From Acanthacorydalis orientalis (lineage: Eukaryota; Arthropoda; Insecta; Megaloptera; Corydalidae): a DNA stretch of 64,000 bases. Positions 14,432-30,603 of the stretch are shown here, one piece after another. The notes beneath the pieces are model-generated. The model did no database searches, was not told where the DNA came from, and saw only the letters and a program-made list of their open reading frames with translations. A program made the position numbers and the translations under genes. Location: NCBI GenBank assembly GCA_034766995.1, contig CM068315.1, forward strand, positions 18,568,510 to 18,632,509. The letters are read 5' to 3'. Numbering within the stretch: the first letter of the stretch is position 1; each line of letters begins with the position of its first letter.

Positions 14432-15299
14432 TATAATAACAGATATTAATAAGGTTTTAAAAAAATGATTTTGTAGCCGACAGGTGAACAAAGATGGCGT
14501 GAAACCTAACAAGTAGCTGAAAAGTCTAAATTAAAGAAATAGATGAACGTAGAAATAGAGGAGGAAACTGTGAAATAAGCCATAGATTTGGAATAAAAGA
14601 GTCATAGATCGATGTTACATATACATATAAACTTAATAATCGTTTTATATTCTGTAATACGAATGTACGATAGATACATTTCGTACGAGCGATAAATATA
14701 AAATGTGTATAATCCTCGAATAAGAGCATCCGACGTGAACTTCTGCCGCGTTTAATTCAATCGTAACGTGGGTAAGTAACCGCCGCACGATATTTACAAC
14801 ATCCAGGATTGTTTTCCCGTGCCCGGTCCCCGTTCCTTACAAACAACTATTTGTATTCAACTTAAAAACTCCGCCATATCTTTGATAGTTCGCCTCCGCG
14901 CGATGCAGCCGCGTGTGCACTATTATAAAGTATCATTTTATATTTCATTCAGAGCAAGAGCCAGTCTTTTATTTGAAATTTTAGACAGCGAATCGAGCAG
15001 GCCGTACGTGACCTGGGTATTTTTTTGCACCTCGCGATAGCGTCCAGCGCTGACCGCACGCTGCACTCGCAGAAAAAACGAAACATAAAAATGAAAATTT
15101 TCAAATAAAAAACAAACGGTTCGATTATATTAGATAATCTGGAACGGACGATTACGGTAATTCGATTCCGAGTGCACTTCGCGATATTTCCCGTGTCCTG
15201 TGCGCGTCGAGTTCCCGCAAACAGGGTGTTTATTACCAGATAATCCGTTTTAAATCCAATTTTACAACATTTAATCGCAACATCGCACACAAGTCATTG

Positions 15300-15303
<4 letters not shown>
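14432..15303. other. no recognisable gene; GC-richer patch
   Basis: The 14740-15230 part is CpG-richer than its flanks and contains a donor-like GGGTAAGTAA at 14769-14778 and an acceptor-like GCACTCGCAG near 15063-15072. Frames on both strands are short and unrecognised. It could be regulatory or a non-coding exon. Confidence 0.3.
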
Positions 15304-15360
<57 letters not shown>

Positions 15361-15362
15361 TA
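15304..15362. repeat. (TA)n microsatellite abutting a mariner end
   Basis: TA repeat running directly into the TA target duplication of the mariner at 15363. Confidence 0.95.
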
Positions 15363-16699
15363 TTGGGTTGAAAAAAGTTCGTACGTTTTCCAATAGATGC
15401 CATTAATTGCGGGATCGCGCGCAACTCGATTATATGACGACTCCATAGGTGTTATTTTGACAGGTGACATTTCAACGTTTCTTTCTGTGTTATTTTTGTG
15501 CGATTTTATGAATTTTAAGTATGTTAAATTTGAAATTGAAAATGGAGGAATATGAAGTGCATTATCATTATTTGATACTGTTTTATTTCCAGAAAGGAAA
15601 AAGCGTTGCAGAGATAGAAAAAAAGATATCTGCTGTTTATGGAGAAGGTACTGTAGCTATCAGTACTGTTTGAAAGTGGTTCGCTCGATTCAGTGATAGA
15701 AAATTTATCTTGAGGTTCGAGAGCGTTCCGGTAGGTCTGCAGTTGTTGATAATAACAAAATTGCGACACTTATTGAAAATAATCAACATTACACGGCACA
15801 AAACACCGCAAAAAACTGCAGGTATCTCATACGAGTGTTATGCGGTATTTGAAGACACTTGGATATGTGAATCGCTACATTGTTTAGGTGCCTCATAACT
15901 TAACTAAAAGAAATTTAATGGAACGCATTTCTATCAGTGATTCGCTCCTTAAAAGAAACCAAAACGATCCGTTTCTGAAACGATCAATCACGGGAGAAGA
16001 AAAATGAATCATCAACAATAATGTGAATCGAAAAAGGTCTTAAAGAAAACAAAATGAGAATCTGTTAACCACTTCAAAAACGGGTCTTCATCCGAAGAAG
16101 GTAATGTTGTGTACCTAATGGGATTAGAAGAGTGTTGTGTATTACTAGCTTCTCACAAATAATCAGACGATAAATTCGGAGGCGTATTGTACTCAACTGG
16201 ACCAAATGAAGGCTGTAATCGTCAAAATCATTCAGAATTGGCTAATCAGAAGGGCATCGTTTTCTAAGAAGAGAACACTCTAGTGTTCAGATGTTTAAGA
16301 TCAGGTGAGTATGGCGGATGAGGTAGAACGTTCCAGCCAAACAGCGCCAATTTATTCCGAGTCTGTAAAGAGGTCTAGTGAGGTAGACCTCACTAGACCT
16401 CTTTGCAGACTCGGAAGAAATTGGTCCTGTTTGGCTGGAACGTCCTACCTCACCCGCTAATAAAAAAAAACTTCACTTCACTGGAAGTCTACAGAAATCA
16501 TCTGGATCAATTCATCGCCCAGAAGTTTACAAAGTTTTGGGATGACAGAATTATAAAACTACGTGAAAGATAGTGGATCAAAACGGCACATATATATCAG
16601 AATAAATATATGTACAAATGAGTAAACATTTTTTGAAATTCACATTCATTCATTTTGAATTTCACCTAAAAAACGCTACGAATTCTTGTTCCAACCTAA
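15363..16699 (+). mobile_element. degenerate mariner (GDEK/mauritiana-like type)
   Basis: Terminal repeats TTGGGTTGAAAAAAGTTCGT and the inverted ...CTTGTTCCAACCTAA, with TA at both ends. Plus-strand frames show FQKGKSVAEIEKKISAVYGE (15590-15650), a WFARFSDR block, SLLKRN and then an ITGEEK block (15985-16005) where functional relatives have GDEK, so the first catalytic Asp is Glu. The end of the catalytic domain is scrambled: a W-N-V-L-P-H-P segment appears inside a 143-bp fold-back (16314-16456). Multiple stops occur; it is inactive. The element is slightly longer than typical because of the inverted duplication. Confidence 0.85.
16314..16456. repeat. near-perfect fold-back inverted duplication
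   Basis: About 70-bp arms separated by only 2 nt (16385-16386). The centre is AGGTCTAGTGAGGT / ACCTCACTAGACCT, and the outer parts read GCGGATGAGGT and ACCTCACCCGC. The right arm is sense mariner sequence (TGGAACGTCCTACCTCACCC, encoding WNVLPHP); the left arm is the same segment inverted. Confidence 0.93.
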
Positions 16700-17520
16700 T
16701 ATACATGTATTCAGACAAAGATATACATATAGAAACACGATCGATACATTCGAACGGATAATTCTAATTAATACAAAGTGAAACGTTTCTTATACGAGTG
16801 TACACAGTCGAAAGAAAATAATTGAATTAAAACTACACGTACGACTCTTATCTGATGTACAGAGGTACAGTCCGAACTATAACATATTACGATCCATCAT
16901 ACCGCATTATATCTCTTCTTCCAACGATATTCTATTAAATTACACAAAAAGGTCGTTTATATATCTCGATGCAATACGCTTCAATAACTCCGAAGACATA
17001 TGAACGTGTGTATGCTGTTATTGAACTCGATTTAATGATTGTTGAAAAAATAACATCGAGCGAATGATTAAAGAAAATGGTGTACTTTCATAGAAAAAAC
17101 GTCTATATATAATGAATAGAATTCTTTGTAAAATATAAAATACTACGAATTAAAATGTAGTTTCCGTTTTATTTTATAACTGGTATCGACATCGAATACT
17201 TGTTTTGTTGCATTTCTTGAATTCATTTACTTTTTTCAGTATATTTTTTCTTCGTTATATGATTTAATAATTCATTATTAAATCATATGTTCTACTTCGA
17301 TTACATATTTCAATATTTAATCGAAATAGAACATATAAAAAAATCAAACAATAAAAATCATCAATTTGTCTTTAATATTATATAATTGTTTATTCGAATA
17401 AAATATTTATCGATTTGAGGTTATCCGTGATAACACGCGTGAAAAATTATCACAAGATTTAAAATAAACACTTTATTACCAGAGATACTAGAAATTAAAA
17501 ATGATATTTTATTTATTGTA
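16700..17520. other. no recognisable gene
   Basis: AT-rich spacer between mariner copies. A diverged inverted repeat around 17255-17340 (ATATGATTTAATAATTCATT / AATCATATGTTC-type arms) is the only structure seen. Confidence 0.4.
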
Positions 17521-18803
17521 TTAGGCTGGTGCAATAATAATTGCGGTTTTTACGTATCGAGTTTGAAGACATATATATCAGTTAAAAATATATTTACTAA
17601 CCAAAATAAAGACCATTGATCTGCACACATTTATCACAACGGGAAACAAGTTTGTTAATTCCTACAGGATAGAATTATGGAGTCCTGGAATTAACGAATT
17701 CATCGGAAGCGCCTTGATCTGATACTTGATCTTTGAAAATCTTCTCTCGTAAGAAATTACCTAAATGTTTAAAATAATAATCTGTCGAAGACAGATCCGG
17801 AGAATAAGGTGGGTGAGGTAAGATTTCATAACCCAGTTTACTTAGTTTTTTTAAGGTCATTTGTGAAACATGTGGTCAGGCGTTGTCATGAAGAAGAATT
17901 GGTCCTCTTAGATTTACTAATGCTGGCCGTAAACGATGCAACTTCTCATGTTTTTTTTCAATTTCTTGACAATATTTTTCTGCTGTTATTGTTCCATCAG
18001 AGTTTAAAGAAGTTGTAGTGAATGATGCCACTTCCCGACCACCAAACAGTAATCATAATCTTTTTTTCATGAAGCTTCGATTTAAAAAAACTGTTTTGGT
18101 GCTTGTTCTCGGTCTAGCCAGTGTGGTGGACGTTTCTGATTGTTCTAACGAATCTACCATCCATAATATGTGTCAATTCAATCAAGGACGGGATCATTTT
18201 TGTTACGTAAAAGAAGCACAGAGCAGATTTCGTATCGCCGAATTGTTTAATGTTCGTTTAGTTCATATAACACCCATTTATTCAGTTTTTTTGTTTTTTC
18301 AATCAGGCTCAAATGTCGAACAACTGTTAATAACAACTGAATGATCAATACTAAGTTCTTTTGCCACTTCTCTAGTTGTTTTACGTGGGTCCGCTTCAAT
18401 AATGATTCTTAAATCATTATTGTATATAGCTACATACACTACACTCCTCATCATCAAGGCTTTCGTTTCCATTAGGAAATTTTTGGAACCAGTGTTGTGC
18501 TGTACCTTCACTAATTGACTGTTCGCCAAAAATCAATTTAATATTTCGAGCAGTTTCTGTTGCTCTACGTCCTAATTTAAACCCATAAAAGAAAAAAACA
18601 CGAATTTGCTTTTTTTCATGTCTAATTTAAGAGATTATATCCAACAATACTAAAGAATGAAAACAATAAACATAAACTGAAATCAGTTGTGCCAATTTCA
18701 TTGTTTACTATTATGTATCACATGAAAATAACAAAATATATCGGTTACTAGAAAAATCAACGCCAAACTTAAAATGATTACAATTATTTTTTCAGCGACC
18801 TAA
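17521..18803 (-). mobile_element. degenerate mariner, Hsmar1/cecropia-like
   Basis: A full-length (1283 bp) minus-strand copy with terminal repeats TTAGGCTGGTGCAATAATAA and ...TTTTTTCAGCGACCTAA and TA at both ends. Minus-strand frames show the N-terminal KxxIRVFFFYGFKLGRRATE region (18555-18610), NGNESLDDEE, EADPRKTTREVAKEL (18360-18410) and the C-terminal YEILPHPPYSPDLSSTDYYF (about 17770-17830), which holds the third catalytic Asp. Stops and frameshifts split it into several frames, so it is inactive. It belongs to the same family as the copy at 42708-43977 in the opposite orientation. Confidence 0.9.
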
Positions 18804-20151
18804 TAACATTAAGGCACACATTTTGACTAATTTTTTTAATGCATTTAAAAAGAATTCATAATAAATTATAATTTGATTAAAATACAACGTTCTATGAACT
18901 TTAACTGTAACGTATCTGAATAACATTTTAACTCTGATTCTTCTTTTCAGATTTAAAAATGTTTTCCACTCAGATAAGACCTATTTCTATATATTTTTCT
19001 GTAATCGTTACTTGTACTTTTTTTCGTATAATTAATCAAACATGACTCGATATTCGAATAACTTATATTTTCAAAGTAATGCTCGGTTTACAAATTGTCA
19101 GAACTAAAAATGATTAATTGAATTATACGGATAAACGGAACAATCCTCGACCGACTTAAAACGATTCTAATTATACACAAATATTAATTTTTCTATTCTC
19201 ACAGTGGTGCTGACAAAGCAGACTGCGGCATAAATTAAAAACGGTTAAGTAGCGGAACGAGAGCTTAAGAGAATTAACGTGTCAGCAATCCGAGAAACAA
19301 GTTATTTCCGGAATTAAAACAATACCTATCTATATACATTTACATCGTTCATACATCAGATCTGCCCGCTGTGTCAAATTGGAAGGAGGAAGCCGTACTT
19401 TTAATGTTCCACTCCTATTCAGTTCATCTTTTTTTTCAATTAACGCTCGACGCGATTCCGATACATAAACGAATTGACATCTTTTGCAGAGAAAATCGAG
19501 ACAGAGTGGCTCGAACACCTTTCATTATTGTGCCTGTTCTCTTTACAAGGTCTATGAAAGAATACACCACTAATGGACTTTTATTTCATAATAAGCACCT
19601 GTGCGTAGGGTGCCTGTTGAAACGTTTTCAGGTAAATGCGAGATAAGAATCCAGATAAAATTATGTGTAATTTGTTTTTATCTACTTTTACTACAAAAAG
19701 TACGATACAAAGATGGTGAATCATTTTAAATAGCCACTGTCGTATTCATTATATGAAACCGCCGGTAGATTGTGGTAGAGATTGGCGACGGATTTGAAAC
19801 AGGTTGAAAAATTAACTGCAAAAATATGAAAATAAATATTGGCCATCAGCTACAAATTAAAACAATTCATTTCACTTAAGATGTTTAATAATACCTATAA
19901 TTCAGTTTTCATAAAATCGATTTAAAATATACTATTAGAAATCTTTCTACTGCAATCACAATTGAGACATTTTAATCGCCCTCATACACACAACGTATCT
20001 GTCATGTTTACATAAGTGATAGTAGGGAAAATCGACCAAACGGATGTAAAAAATGAGCCGTATATTTTATACAAATATATATGAATATGCGTTATGAAAA
20101 AAATGACTTTAAAATTGTTTAATTTTTGAGTACATTATAACTCCATATAGT
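18804..20151. other. no confirmed gene; contains a candidate exon
   Basis: AT-rich except for 19330-19640, where one plus-strand frame stays open for 92 codons and includes the candidate exon at 19490-19631. Confidence 0.35.
19490..19631 (+). CDS. candidate internal exon, product unknown
   Basis: A 142-nt open segment. It is preceded by a good acceptor-like sequence GACATCTTTTGCAG and followed by CAG|GTAAATG. The frame reads ENRDRVARTPF ... GLLFHNKHLCVGC ... KRFQ and remains open upstream to 19371. GC content is above the surroundings. I recognise no domain. Splice-like sites are common by chance, so without transcript or homology evidence this remains a guess. Confidence 0.22.
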
Positions 20152-20550
<399 letters not shown>

Positions 20551-20895
20551 CATGCATATACATATACATTCAATAAATAAACTGAAACAAAAACGTAGAC
20601 TCGAAACATGGATAAATTTTCAGTCTGCGTTGAGGGAGAGTTGTTTAAATTTGATTTTCATTAAATGTTTTCTTGGAGCTCGTATCGTTTTCAATAAAAT
20701 ACTTTATCTTAATGCCAAACTTTTATAGACGGCACAGACAAAAATTTCGTCTGTCATTTCGAATTCCCTGCAGATGATGTTTTGTACAAGTTAAATCCAT
20801 CATATTTGGATATTTCTTTTCGTTAGAGACCGAACGTTCACATAAATGAAGTATACAAAGTTATATACATATACACACGAACATATATATATTTA

Positions 20896-20955
<60 letters not shown>

Positions 20956-21738
20956 CATGTACGTATCGTTGGATAAATTCTTTTTCTTTCCTCGAGAACC
21001 GAGCGAATATGTTCCAAGATAAATGGCGGATTCGTTATGAGCAGATGCAAACTCCTCATTTTTATACAACAGACATCATGCAAGACTAATTTGAATTTCG
21101 CGGTCTCGAATGGGTGTTCACCATTAGACCGTGTGTGTGTGTTTGTATTTGTGCCGAGAACATCTGGATCTATGTTATGTACACGTACACGCACTTCGAA
21201 GTAAATCCACACGCGTATACACACACAGACACACATACACGACCCACCCTGCCTCGACACCCGCAGTGACACTTATGAAAGTTTGTTCTGTTAAGAATGA
21301 GCGCAGGGACTCTGTGTGCGCGCCTCTGTGTGCAACCCTTAGAAAATAATTGGTTACGGATTTGACTTTGTTGAATTCGATGGACGAAGTTCGTTCACTG
21401 AAATCGGTTTCTTCGTACGAATTATTTTTCAGATTCGTGTATGAGAGCAGCGTCTCCTTTCAATCGGACATATTGATTTTATTGTTGTGTCCGTGCTTTG
21501 TACTTGGCATTTAGAAGAAAAATCACTATAAATAGAATAGGAAATAAATAATTTCTATGTGAAGCTGATGTAATAGTGATTGTGTGTTCCTTCGAATCTA
21601 TTCGTTCGGTTCGATTTTATTTCAAAATGTATCGAAGCTTCATTCGATTTTTTTTGAAACGAATTCTTGAGTGGAGGACAAATTTCATCAGGCTCTATAT
21701 CATTATTAAAACTGTTATTAAAGTGGATTTTTTAACTT

Positions 21739-21740
<2 letters not shown>
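20551..21740. other. no recognisable gene
   Basis: Holds a TA microsatellite at 20883-20959 and a GT/CA-rich patch at 21130-21240. The 107-codon minus-strand frame at 20949-21272 runs through both repeats and carries no known motif. Confidence 0.4.
20883..20959. repeat. (TA)n microsatellite
   Basis: TA repeat of about 60 bp with short imperfect flanks. Confidence 0.94.

Positions 21741-21794
<54 letters not shown>
21741..21794. repeat. (TA)n microsatellite
   Basis: About 27 TA units, 33 bp left of the MITE-like element at 21828. Confidence 0.95.
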
Positions 21795-21801
<7 letters not shown>

Positions 21802-21827
21802 TATATATTACTTTTCATTCCATTATA

Positions 21828-22380
21828 TTCGGTTGGTAGAAAAATAATTACAGTTTATGACCTTCAATTTCATATATATTTTTTAATTTAAGTGATTGTA
21901 AGTGGTTCAGAACTGTTGAAAGACTAACAACTAACTTTTGTGCAAACCCTTAAATTATTGTATGTGATTCTGATACAATCAACGTCTGCAGTTGGTCATT
22001 ATAAACTGAAGAAAGACACCCGACACCTTCTTCATCTTCAAAGGTCTCGTCCCCAGTACACATTTTTTAGAACCCCCGTTGCACCATATGCTACTTAGTA
22101 ATACCCATACGAAAATCATCGTTTATTTCAGAAGCAGTTTCCGCAGTTTATCATCCGTTCTGAACACATACAAAAAATGCTCAATTTTCTTCTTTTTCAT
22201 CTTTAATTCAATAGTCCAATTTGAAGCAAAATTAATAATGAAACCAAAGTCGATGTTACCGAAATACAGATCGAAAAATGCACTTTAAAATAATATTAGC
22301 GATAAAATTACACTTTGTATGAAAAAAATAAAGTTAGAATTCAAAAAACAAAAACTGCAATTATTTTCATACCAACTTAA
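21828..22380 (-). mobile_element. mariner-derived MITE-like element, about 553 bp
   Basis: The simplest of three related copies. Ends TTCGGTTGGTAGAAAAATAA and ...TTTTCATACCAACTTAA are inverted repeats flanked by TA. On the minus strand a start-like ATGAAAAAGAAGAAAATTGA near 22200 opens a decayed transposase N-terminus; the catalytic two thirds are absent and the 3' terminal repeat follows directly. It is a non-autonomous deletion product that would depend on a related mariner transposase. Confidence 0.8.
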
Positions 22381-22409
22381 TAGATGATTTATTTTCCGTT
22401 AAAAATTAA

Positions 22410-22708
<299 letters not shown>

Positions 22709-22710
<2 letters not shown>

Positions 22711-23419
22711 AGCTTACATGAATTGTAAAAAGAAAAAAATTTATAAATTAATATATAAAAATGTATGCTTTAATGAAAAAACAAATTTGTAACTAATATT
22801 TTTACATTTATGTTGACGGAATATGATTTTCTAAACCAAATATTAAAAAAAATCTATTAATCATAAAACACCCAACAAAAATGTTAAAATAAATAAGATA
22901 TTTATTCCTTAAAATTGTTGTTTTATAATATTCACTTTAACATTTACTCGGTGGGAAATGTACGACTTTTCTCAACTACATGACAATCTCGAGTTGACTT
23001 TTCACGCCGTGTCCTTCAACATTTCGATCTCACCGTTGTTTCACTCTCATTCAATATTGTCCTACTTTTCTTACAAGTCATATTTACCTACATTACAAGA
23101 CCACCTGAGTGTGGCAACATGTTTTGTTAGCATTGACACAATGTGCTCATTGTATCCGCTAAAATATATATGTCGTCGGCTTATGCCTGAAACGAAAACT
23201 ATTGACAGGACCGAACAGAAATGTTCGCGATTCGTAACGCACTAAAATGTATTAGTTACGCTAGATTCAAATCCAGGACCCACATGAAGAAAAGTACAAG
23301 TATAAAAAACACAATCACTTTAAATATACAAACATATACACATGTCTAGAATGATATGAGCTGAATAAATAAATTTATTTAAGAATTTAGCATTAACACG
23401 GCTTTTGAAACATATTCAC

Positions 23420-23423
<4 letters not shown>
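22709..23423. other. no assigned gene
   Basis: The 22930-23260 part is GC-richer, with a 95-codon plus-strand frame (22958-23245) lacking known motifs. It may be a fragment of an interspersed repeat or non-coding DNA. Confidence 0.35.

Positions 23424-23489
<66 letters not shown>
23424..23489. repeat. (TA)n microsatellite
   Basis: About 33 TA units. Confidence 0.96.
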
Positions 23490-26033
<2,544 letters not shown>

Positions 26034-26736
26034 CACAAGAGTTCTCAACTTGGAGCCATATGGGCTCCAAAGAGCTCCGGCATATTCCAAGGTAGCCACA
26101 GGTGAAATTCACGTAAAAGGGGGCATGGAACAAGATTAGGGAGCCATAGAGAAAAGTAACGAAAGAACACAACAGAGAGGTGACCGAGAAAAGAAAAAGA
26201 AAAACAGGGAGGTGAAGAAAAAAGAAAACAGAAGTGAAGTGAACAAAGAAGTGACCACCAATAGATTTTAAGAAGCGTTCATAGAGAGCTACAGAGCAAC
26301 ATAAAAGCCAAAATAACTTTCAGTCAAGAAAAACATCATTTTTGGAGCAAAATTGTTTTTCATGGAATTTCCTATTTTGTATTTGGTAGAATCAAGTTTC
26401 AGTCGTATGAATTATTTACTCAACCTAACGCTGAATCGCATTAACATAATGGACAGAGGTGATCGTTAGTTATCCCTCACAGCAATAAAACCAGATATAA
26501 AAAAAATGTCGTGGTCATCAAGCACAATGGTCAAAATGATCGAGAAATACTTAAAGCATATTTTTTTTATTTAATTGTTATATTTTATATAAATTATAAA
26601 AATTAAAATAAAAAATGTTCTATTTACAAAAAAAAACACATTTAAATAGATACACATTTCTACTATTTGGACAGTGGGGCCACAGGAGGAAACAAGGTCG
26701 GAAGGGGGCCACGGTCGGAAGAAGGTTGAGAAATAC
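26034..26736. mobile_element. hAT-like non-autonomous element (MITE), 703 bp
   Basis: The left end CACAAGAGTTCTCAACTTGG and the reverse complement of the right end, GTATTTCTCAACCTTCTTCC, share the TTCTCAAC core typical of hAT termini. The flanks are an 8-bp direct repeat with one mismatch (TCTTTTAG 26026-26033, TATTTTAG 26737-26744), as expected for hAT target duplication. The interior is purine-rich and non-coding. No transposase is present, so mobility would need one in trans. Confidence 0.68.
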
Positions 26737-27805
26737 TATTTTAGTATATCATATATGAGCTAATTATACTTTTATTGACATTTTTTACTTACTGGGCCAG
26801 AGTTTATTTGCTTCATTTTTAAGTCATTAATTTTATATGATGAAATTAATACTCGTGCCATTCTTGTTTTTAACCTCTTTTTATAGTTTAATTAGTGAAA
26901 CAGATAGTATCATCAATTCTTTTATAGCAATCACCAATAATTTGTTTGTGGCTGTACAAGAGATACTCAAATGCATTTTATTAACTTATTATTCTCAATT
27001 TCTCGGTCGTTAGTAAACGTTAAAACAAATATTAATGTGTTAGTTTTCTATATTTATTAATTGTATAATATTTTCTCCAGTAAATAAAACGGTCATTCCT
27101 TTAGAGAAATCCCTGATATATTTTTCGATAATGTTAACGACATATTTTCAAACACGATTTAATAGTTTTGAAGATAGAAACACACGCCTCGATTTTCAGA
27201 ATTCGCCGTATACAGAGGTACGTGGAATTCTCAACGGGAACTCGGCTAATAGCAAAGTGGAAACAAACATCATATTTTAATTTCAGGCCGATTATCGTCG
27301 CCGCTAATCTGTTTGCTTAAAGATTACATTTCCACCCGGTGGAGCAATACACATTTTTAATCTCGACATTTGTATTCAGTTTCTGAGAAAGGGCATTATT
27401 TTTATGAAACCCGGCTCACATTGTCGAGATCCTCCGACAGAAATGCACGTACTCGCTCACTAGCAACGGCAGATAAGAGACTGTAACGCAGATAGTGCGG
27501 ATACCGAAGTGACTGTCAAAATGTCCATTAAAAATATAACTTGTCACTGTTTCGCGCGCTAGGACGTGTCAGTACGTGCAAGATTGGACGTGAGGATGCA
27601 AATTAGTTTGCGAGTTTTTTGCTCGCGAAGTTCTTCGTGTCGATTATTGTTCAGTTTAATATTTTTTTTTCGTTATTCTGCAATTTTTCTATCTTATTCG
27701 AGTTAATTCTCTTTCGCATATGAATTTTCACTCGCCACATATTATAAACAAAAATCTGATCAAAACAGTAATTAATAAGTTATTGTTTATTATAATTTTA
27801 ATTTA
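26737..27805. other. no gene; GC-richer candidate regulatory block
   Basis: 27190-27640 is less AT-rich and CpG-containing, non-coding in all frames, and includes the POU octamer ATGCAAAT at 27597-27604. It is a candidate enhancer or conserved non-coding block. The rest is AT-rich. Confidence 0.3.
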
Positions 27806-28646
27806 CGAGAGTCGTTTGTTAAGTATGGTAAAAAATGTAACCGTTTTTTGGAAAAAAAAATAATTTTATTTCTCAACATAGTCTCAATTGAAGACTGTAC
27901 TCTTGGTCCAGCGAATTCCCATTTTTTTCATCCCGTCGGAAAAGCCTATATTCTCAGTCTATAAAATAAACATTGAAGGCAGCGATGACATCTTCATTCA
28001 ACGAGGATTTCTTTCCACCGAGCCAACTTTTCAAGTTTGGGAGGAGGAAGAAGTCGCATGGAGTCAAGTACGAAGAATAGAATGGATGAGGAATCAATTC
28101 GAAGTCTAATTCGTGCAATTTTGCCATTGCGATGATCGATTTGTGAGATGGTGCGTTGTCCTTGTGAAAGAACACTTTTTTGTGCAACAATCTTGATTGT
28201 TTTTGAGTGAGTTCATCTTTCAAACGGTTCAATAATGTTGCATGATAGACTCTTATTATCGTTTTTTCTTTCGTTAAGTAGTCGATCAGGATAATTTCTT
28301 GAGAATCACAACAAAAAGTGACCATCACCTTCCCAGTCGACAAGACGGTCTTCGCCTTCTTCGACGCACTTTCACCAGTCGTTATCCACTTCTTTAACTG
28401 CTGCTTCGACTCAGGTGTTTTATCCACGGTGACAAACCGGAGCAAAAGGCTTTCTCATTTTTTTCAATTTTGCGGAAACTGCTATAATTATCACTTCAAA
28501 CATCTATAAAACATGAACAACGCGTGAACTTCTGACTGAAATTTCGCCTATGCTAGTTGGAAAAGTTAAACTTGATAGCCGTGAAGTTGCCAAATGAATG
28601 GTGACGCCATAACATAGAAACTTACCAAACTTATCAAACTACCTCG
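27806..28646 (-). mobile_element. internally deleted mariner, irritans/vertumnana-like
   Basis: An 841-bp element whose ends (CGAGAGTCGTTTGTTAAGTA and ...TTATCAAACTACCTCG) are inverted repeats flanked by TA (27804-27805, 28647-28648). A 163-codon minus-strand frame (28445-27954) covers much of the catalytic domain: STGKVMVTF, then FFHKDNAPSHKS with the second Asp and SSYLTPCDFFLLPNLKSWL with the third. The first catalytic motif, normally MDETW, is collapsed to VTVDKTPES, and the N-terminal helix-turn-helix region is missing. It is a deletion derivative and inactive. Confidence 0.88.
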
Positions 28647-29380
28647 TAAATTCGTTTCGATGGAAATGCTTCCATTCTTAGAGCAATAAGAAATAGAAAA
28701 CTCTTCTCTGAAATTCAGTAAATAATATATTATTGCATTTCACTACTTCCATTTATTTTAAAATCTTATCTAAATCTGTCTTGGATCACAAGGAATGTAT
28801 AAAACATTTTTACTGATCTGTCAGACATTTCAAATCTAGTCCAATTCCACATTAATCTTTTTGTATCATTAAAAAAATATTTTTGAAAAAGAAACACTGA
28901 AATTTAAGTGAGAAAAACACAGAAAATAAAGTGATATATTGTTTACTAAATTTCAGCGAACACAAATATTTCGAAAAAATGTTTAAGCAAACTGATTGAT
29001 GGGACAAAGGCTTCAATTAATGGCGACCACATTGTAAATTAGTGGTTAATATTATGTATAATACATATAAATTTCATTTTTTACGAATAAAACTTCTTGA
29101 AATATTTAATACCTTATTTTCTAGATAATCATCTTCATATTCAGACAACAAACAGAAAATACAGATACAAAAAACATTGGATCACCAACATCAGAAAATA
29201 TTTTTCGCTGGATAAATATTCTATAGCTGACTCTGAAGATGACGGCATCACAACGAGAAACGAATACGCGATCAACGTTCACAATTAGCATATCATTTAA
29301 CATTAAGAAATCTTCAGGTGTTCGTGATACGATTCATTTTCAAAAGTGACTTTAACCACAATCTTAAACTATAAACGTGC

Positions 29381-29437
<57 letters not shown>

Positions 29438-30603
29438 ATAATATTTCTATATTTTAAAAAAGGTGGATCTAAACGTAATGACTCCCCAGGTACGGCCAGC
29501 AACCTCACGATTAACAAAACATAAGACAACCAAATACTCAAATATGCGAAAAAATCTAAACATAGTGATCGATTCTAAACGATATATCTTTTAATTGACG
29601 ATCTGTTTATATTTCTTCATTTGAACTCTAGTAACGAGAGATATCAGTAATCAAAAATGGTTCAAGAGACGATGATAAATCACACTTGCAACTCTTACAC
29701 ATAAACTTATGCAAACGGACTAGTTACTAGAATCCTTCGATTCCCTCTGTATTCTATCTGTATGTGTACGAATATGTTTTTTTTTAAAGAAAGCGACAAC
29801 ACACAACAAACGGGCACACAAACAGACAAATCCGAAACACTATTAATACATGAAGATATTCACAATGATAGGCAATAACTCCCTAGTTACACCTGTACAC
29901 CCGTTTCCCTTAATGTCTTTCTTTAATTAAGATCATTAATCCGCTTTGAGACCATGCCGAAGCCTCAGTTTTTTCCACGGGGAGCGCAGCGTGTGGCTCG
30001 TGATGTTGGTTTTTGTATATTAATGTGCGCATTTGTAAATAAGAAACGCAGCGTTCCGTTTAATACGGTTACGCTCTTCGAAAAATATATATTCACATTG
30101 CACTCGCCTTAATTTATGGTACGTACGTATCAGATTTGATGGGATACAATTAATAATTTATGTCTTATGAGACGTGTTTGTCTTTTTTTGACTGACACAA
30201 ATTCCTTCAGCCTTGGACATGATGTCATTAAAACGAGTGTGTGGAATGGAGACGCACATTTTGTTTCGATTCGAATATCGAATCAGAGCCAGTTTTAGTT
30301 GTGTAAATGTTACAATAAAACAGAAGATAATACGCGTATGGTGATATTCCCGGATGCGGATTCAACGAAGAGATACTTTGTGAACGTCAGTGAAATATTT
30401 TCATATAAGATTCACATACAATTACACGTAACGGTTATGATTTTTGCCACTATAGCTAAATTCACTTTCACAAATGAATATTCACTCATCACATAACATA
30501 ATAATATTTTTGATTAAAGTAGTCAATAATCAACAGTTCGACAATTTGTTAATGAATTGTGTGCATTTTTATGAAAAATTAATCATCTTCAGGGTATAAA
30601 GTA
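28647..30603. other. no recognisable gene
   Basis: AT-rich with a TA tract at 29383-29441. A GC-richer patch at 29940-30060 has no coding signal I can support. Confidence 0.4.
29383..29441. repeat. (TA)n microsatellite
   Basis: TA repeat with one TTTATA interruption. Confidence 0.93.
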
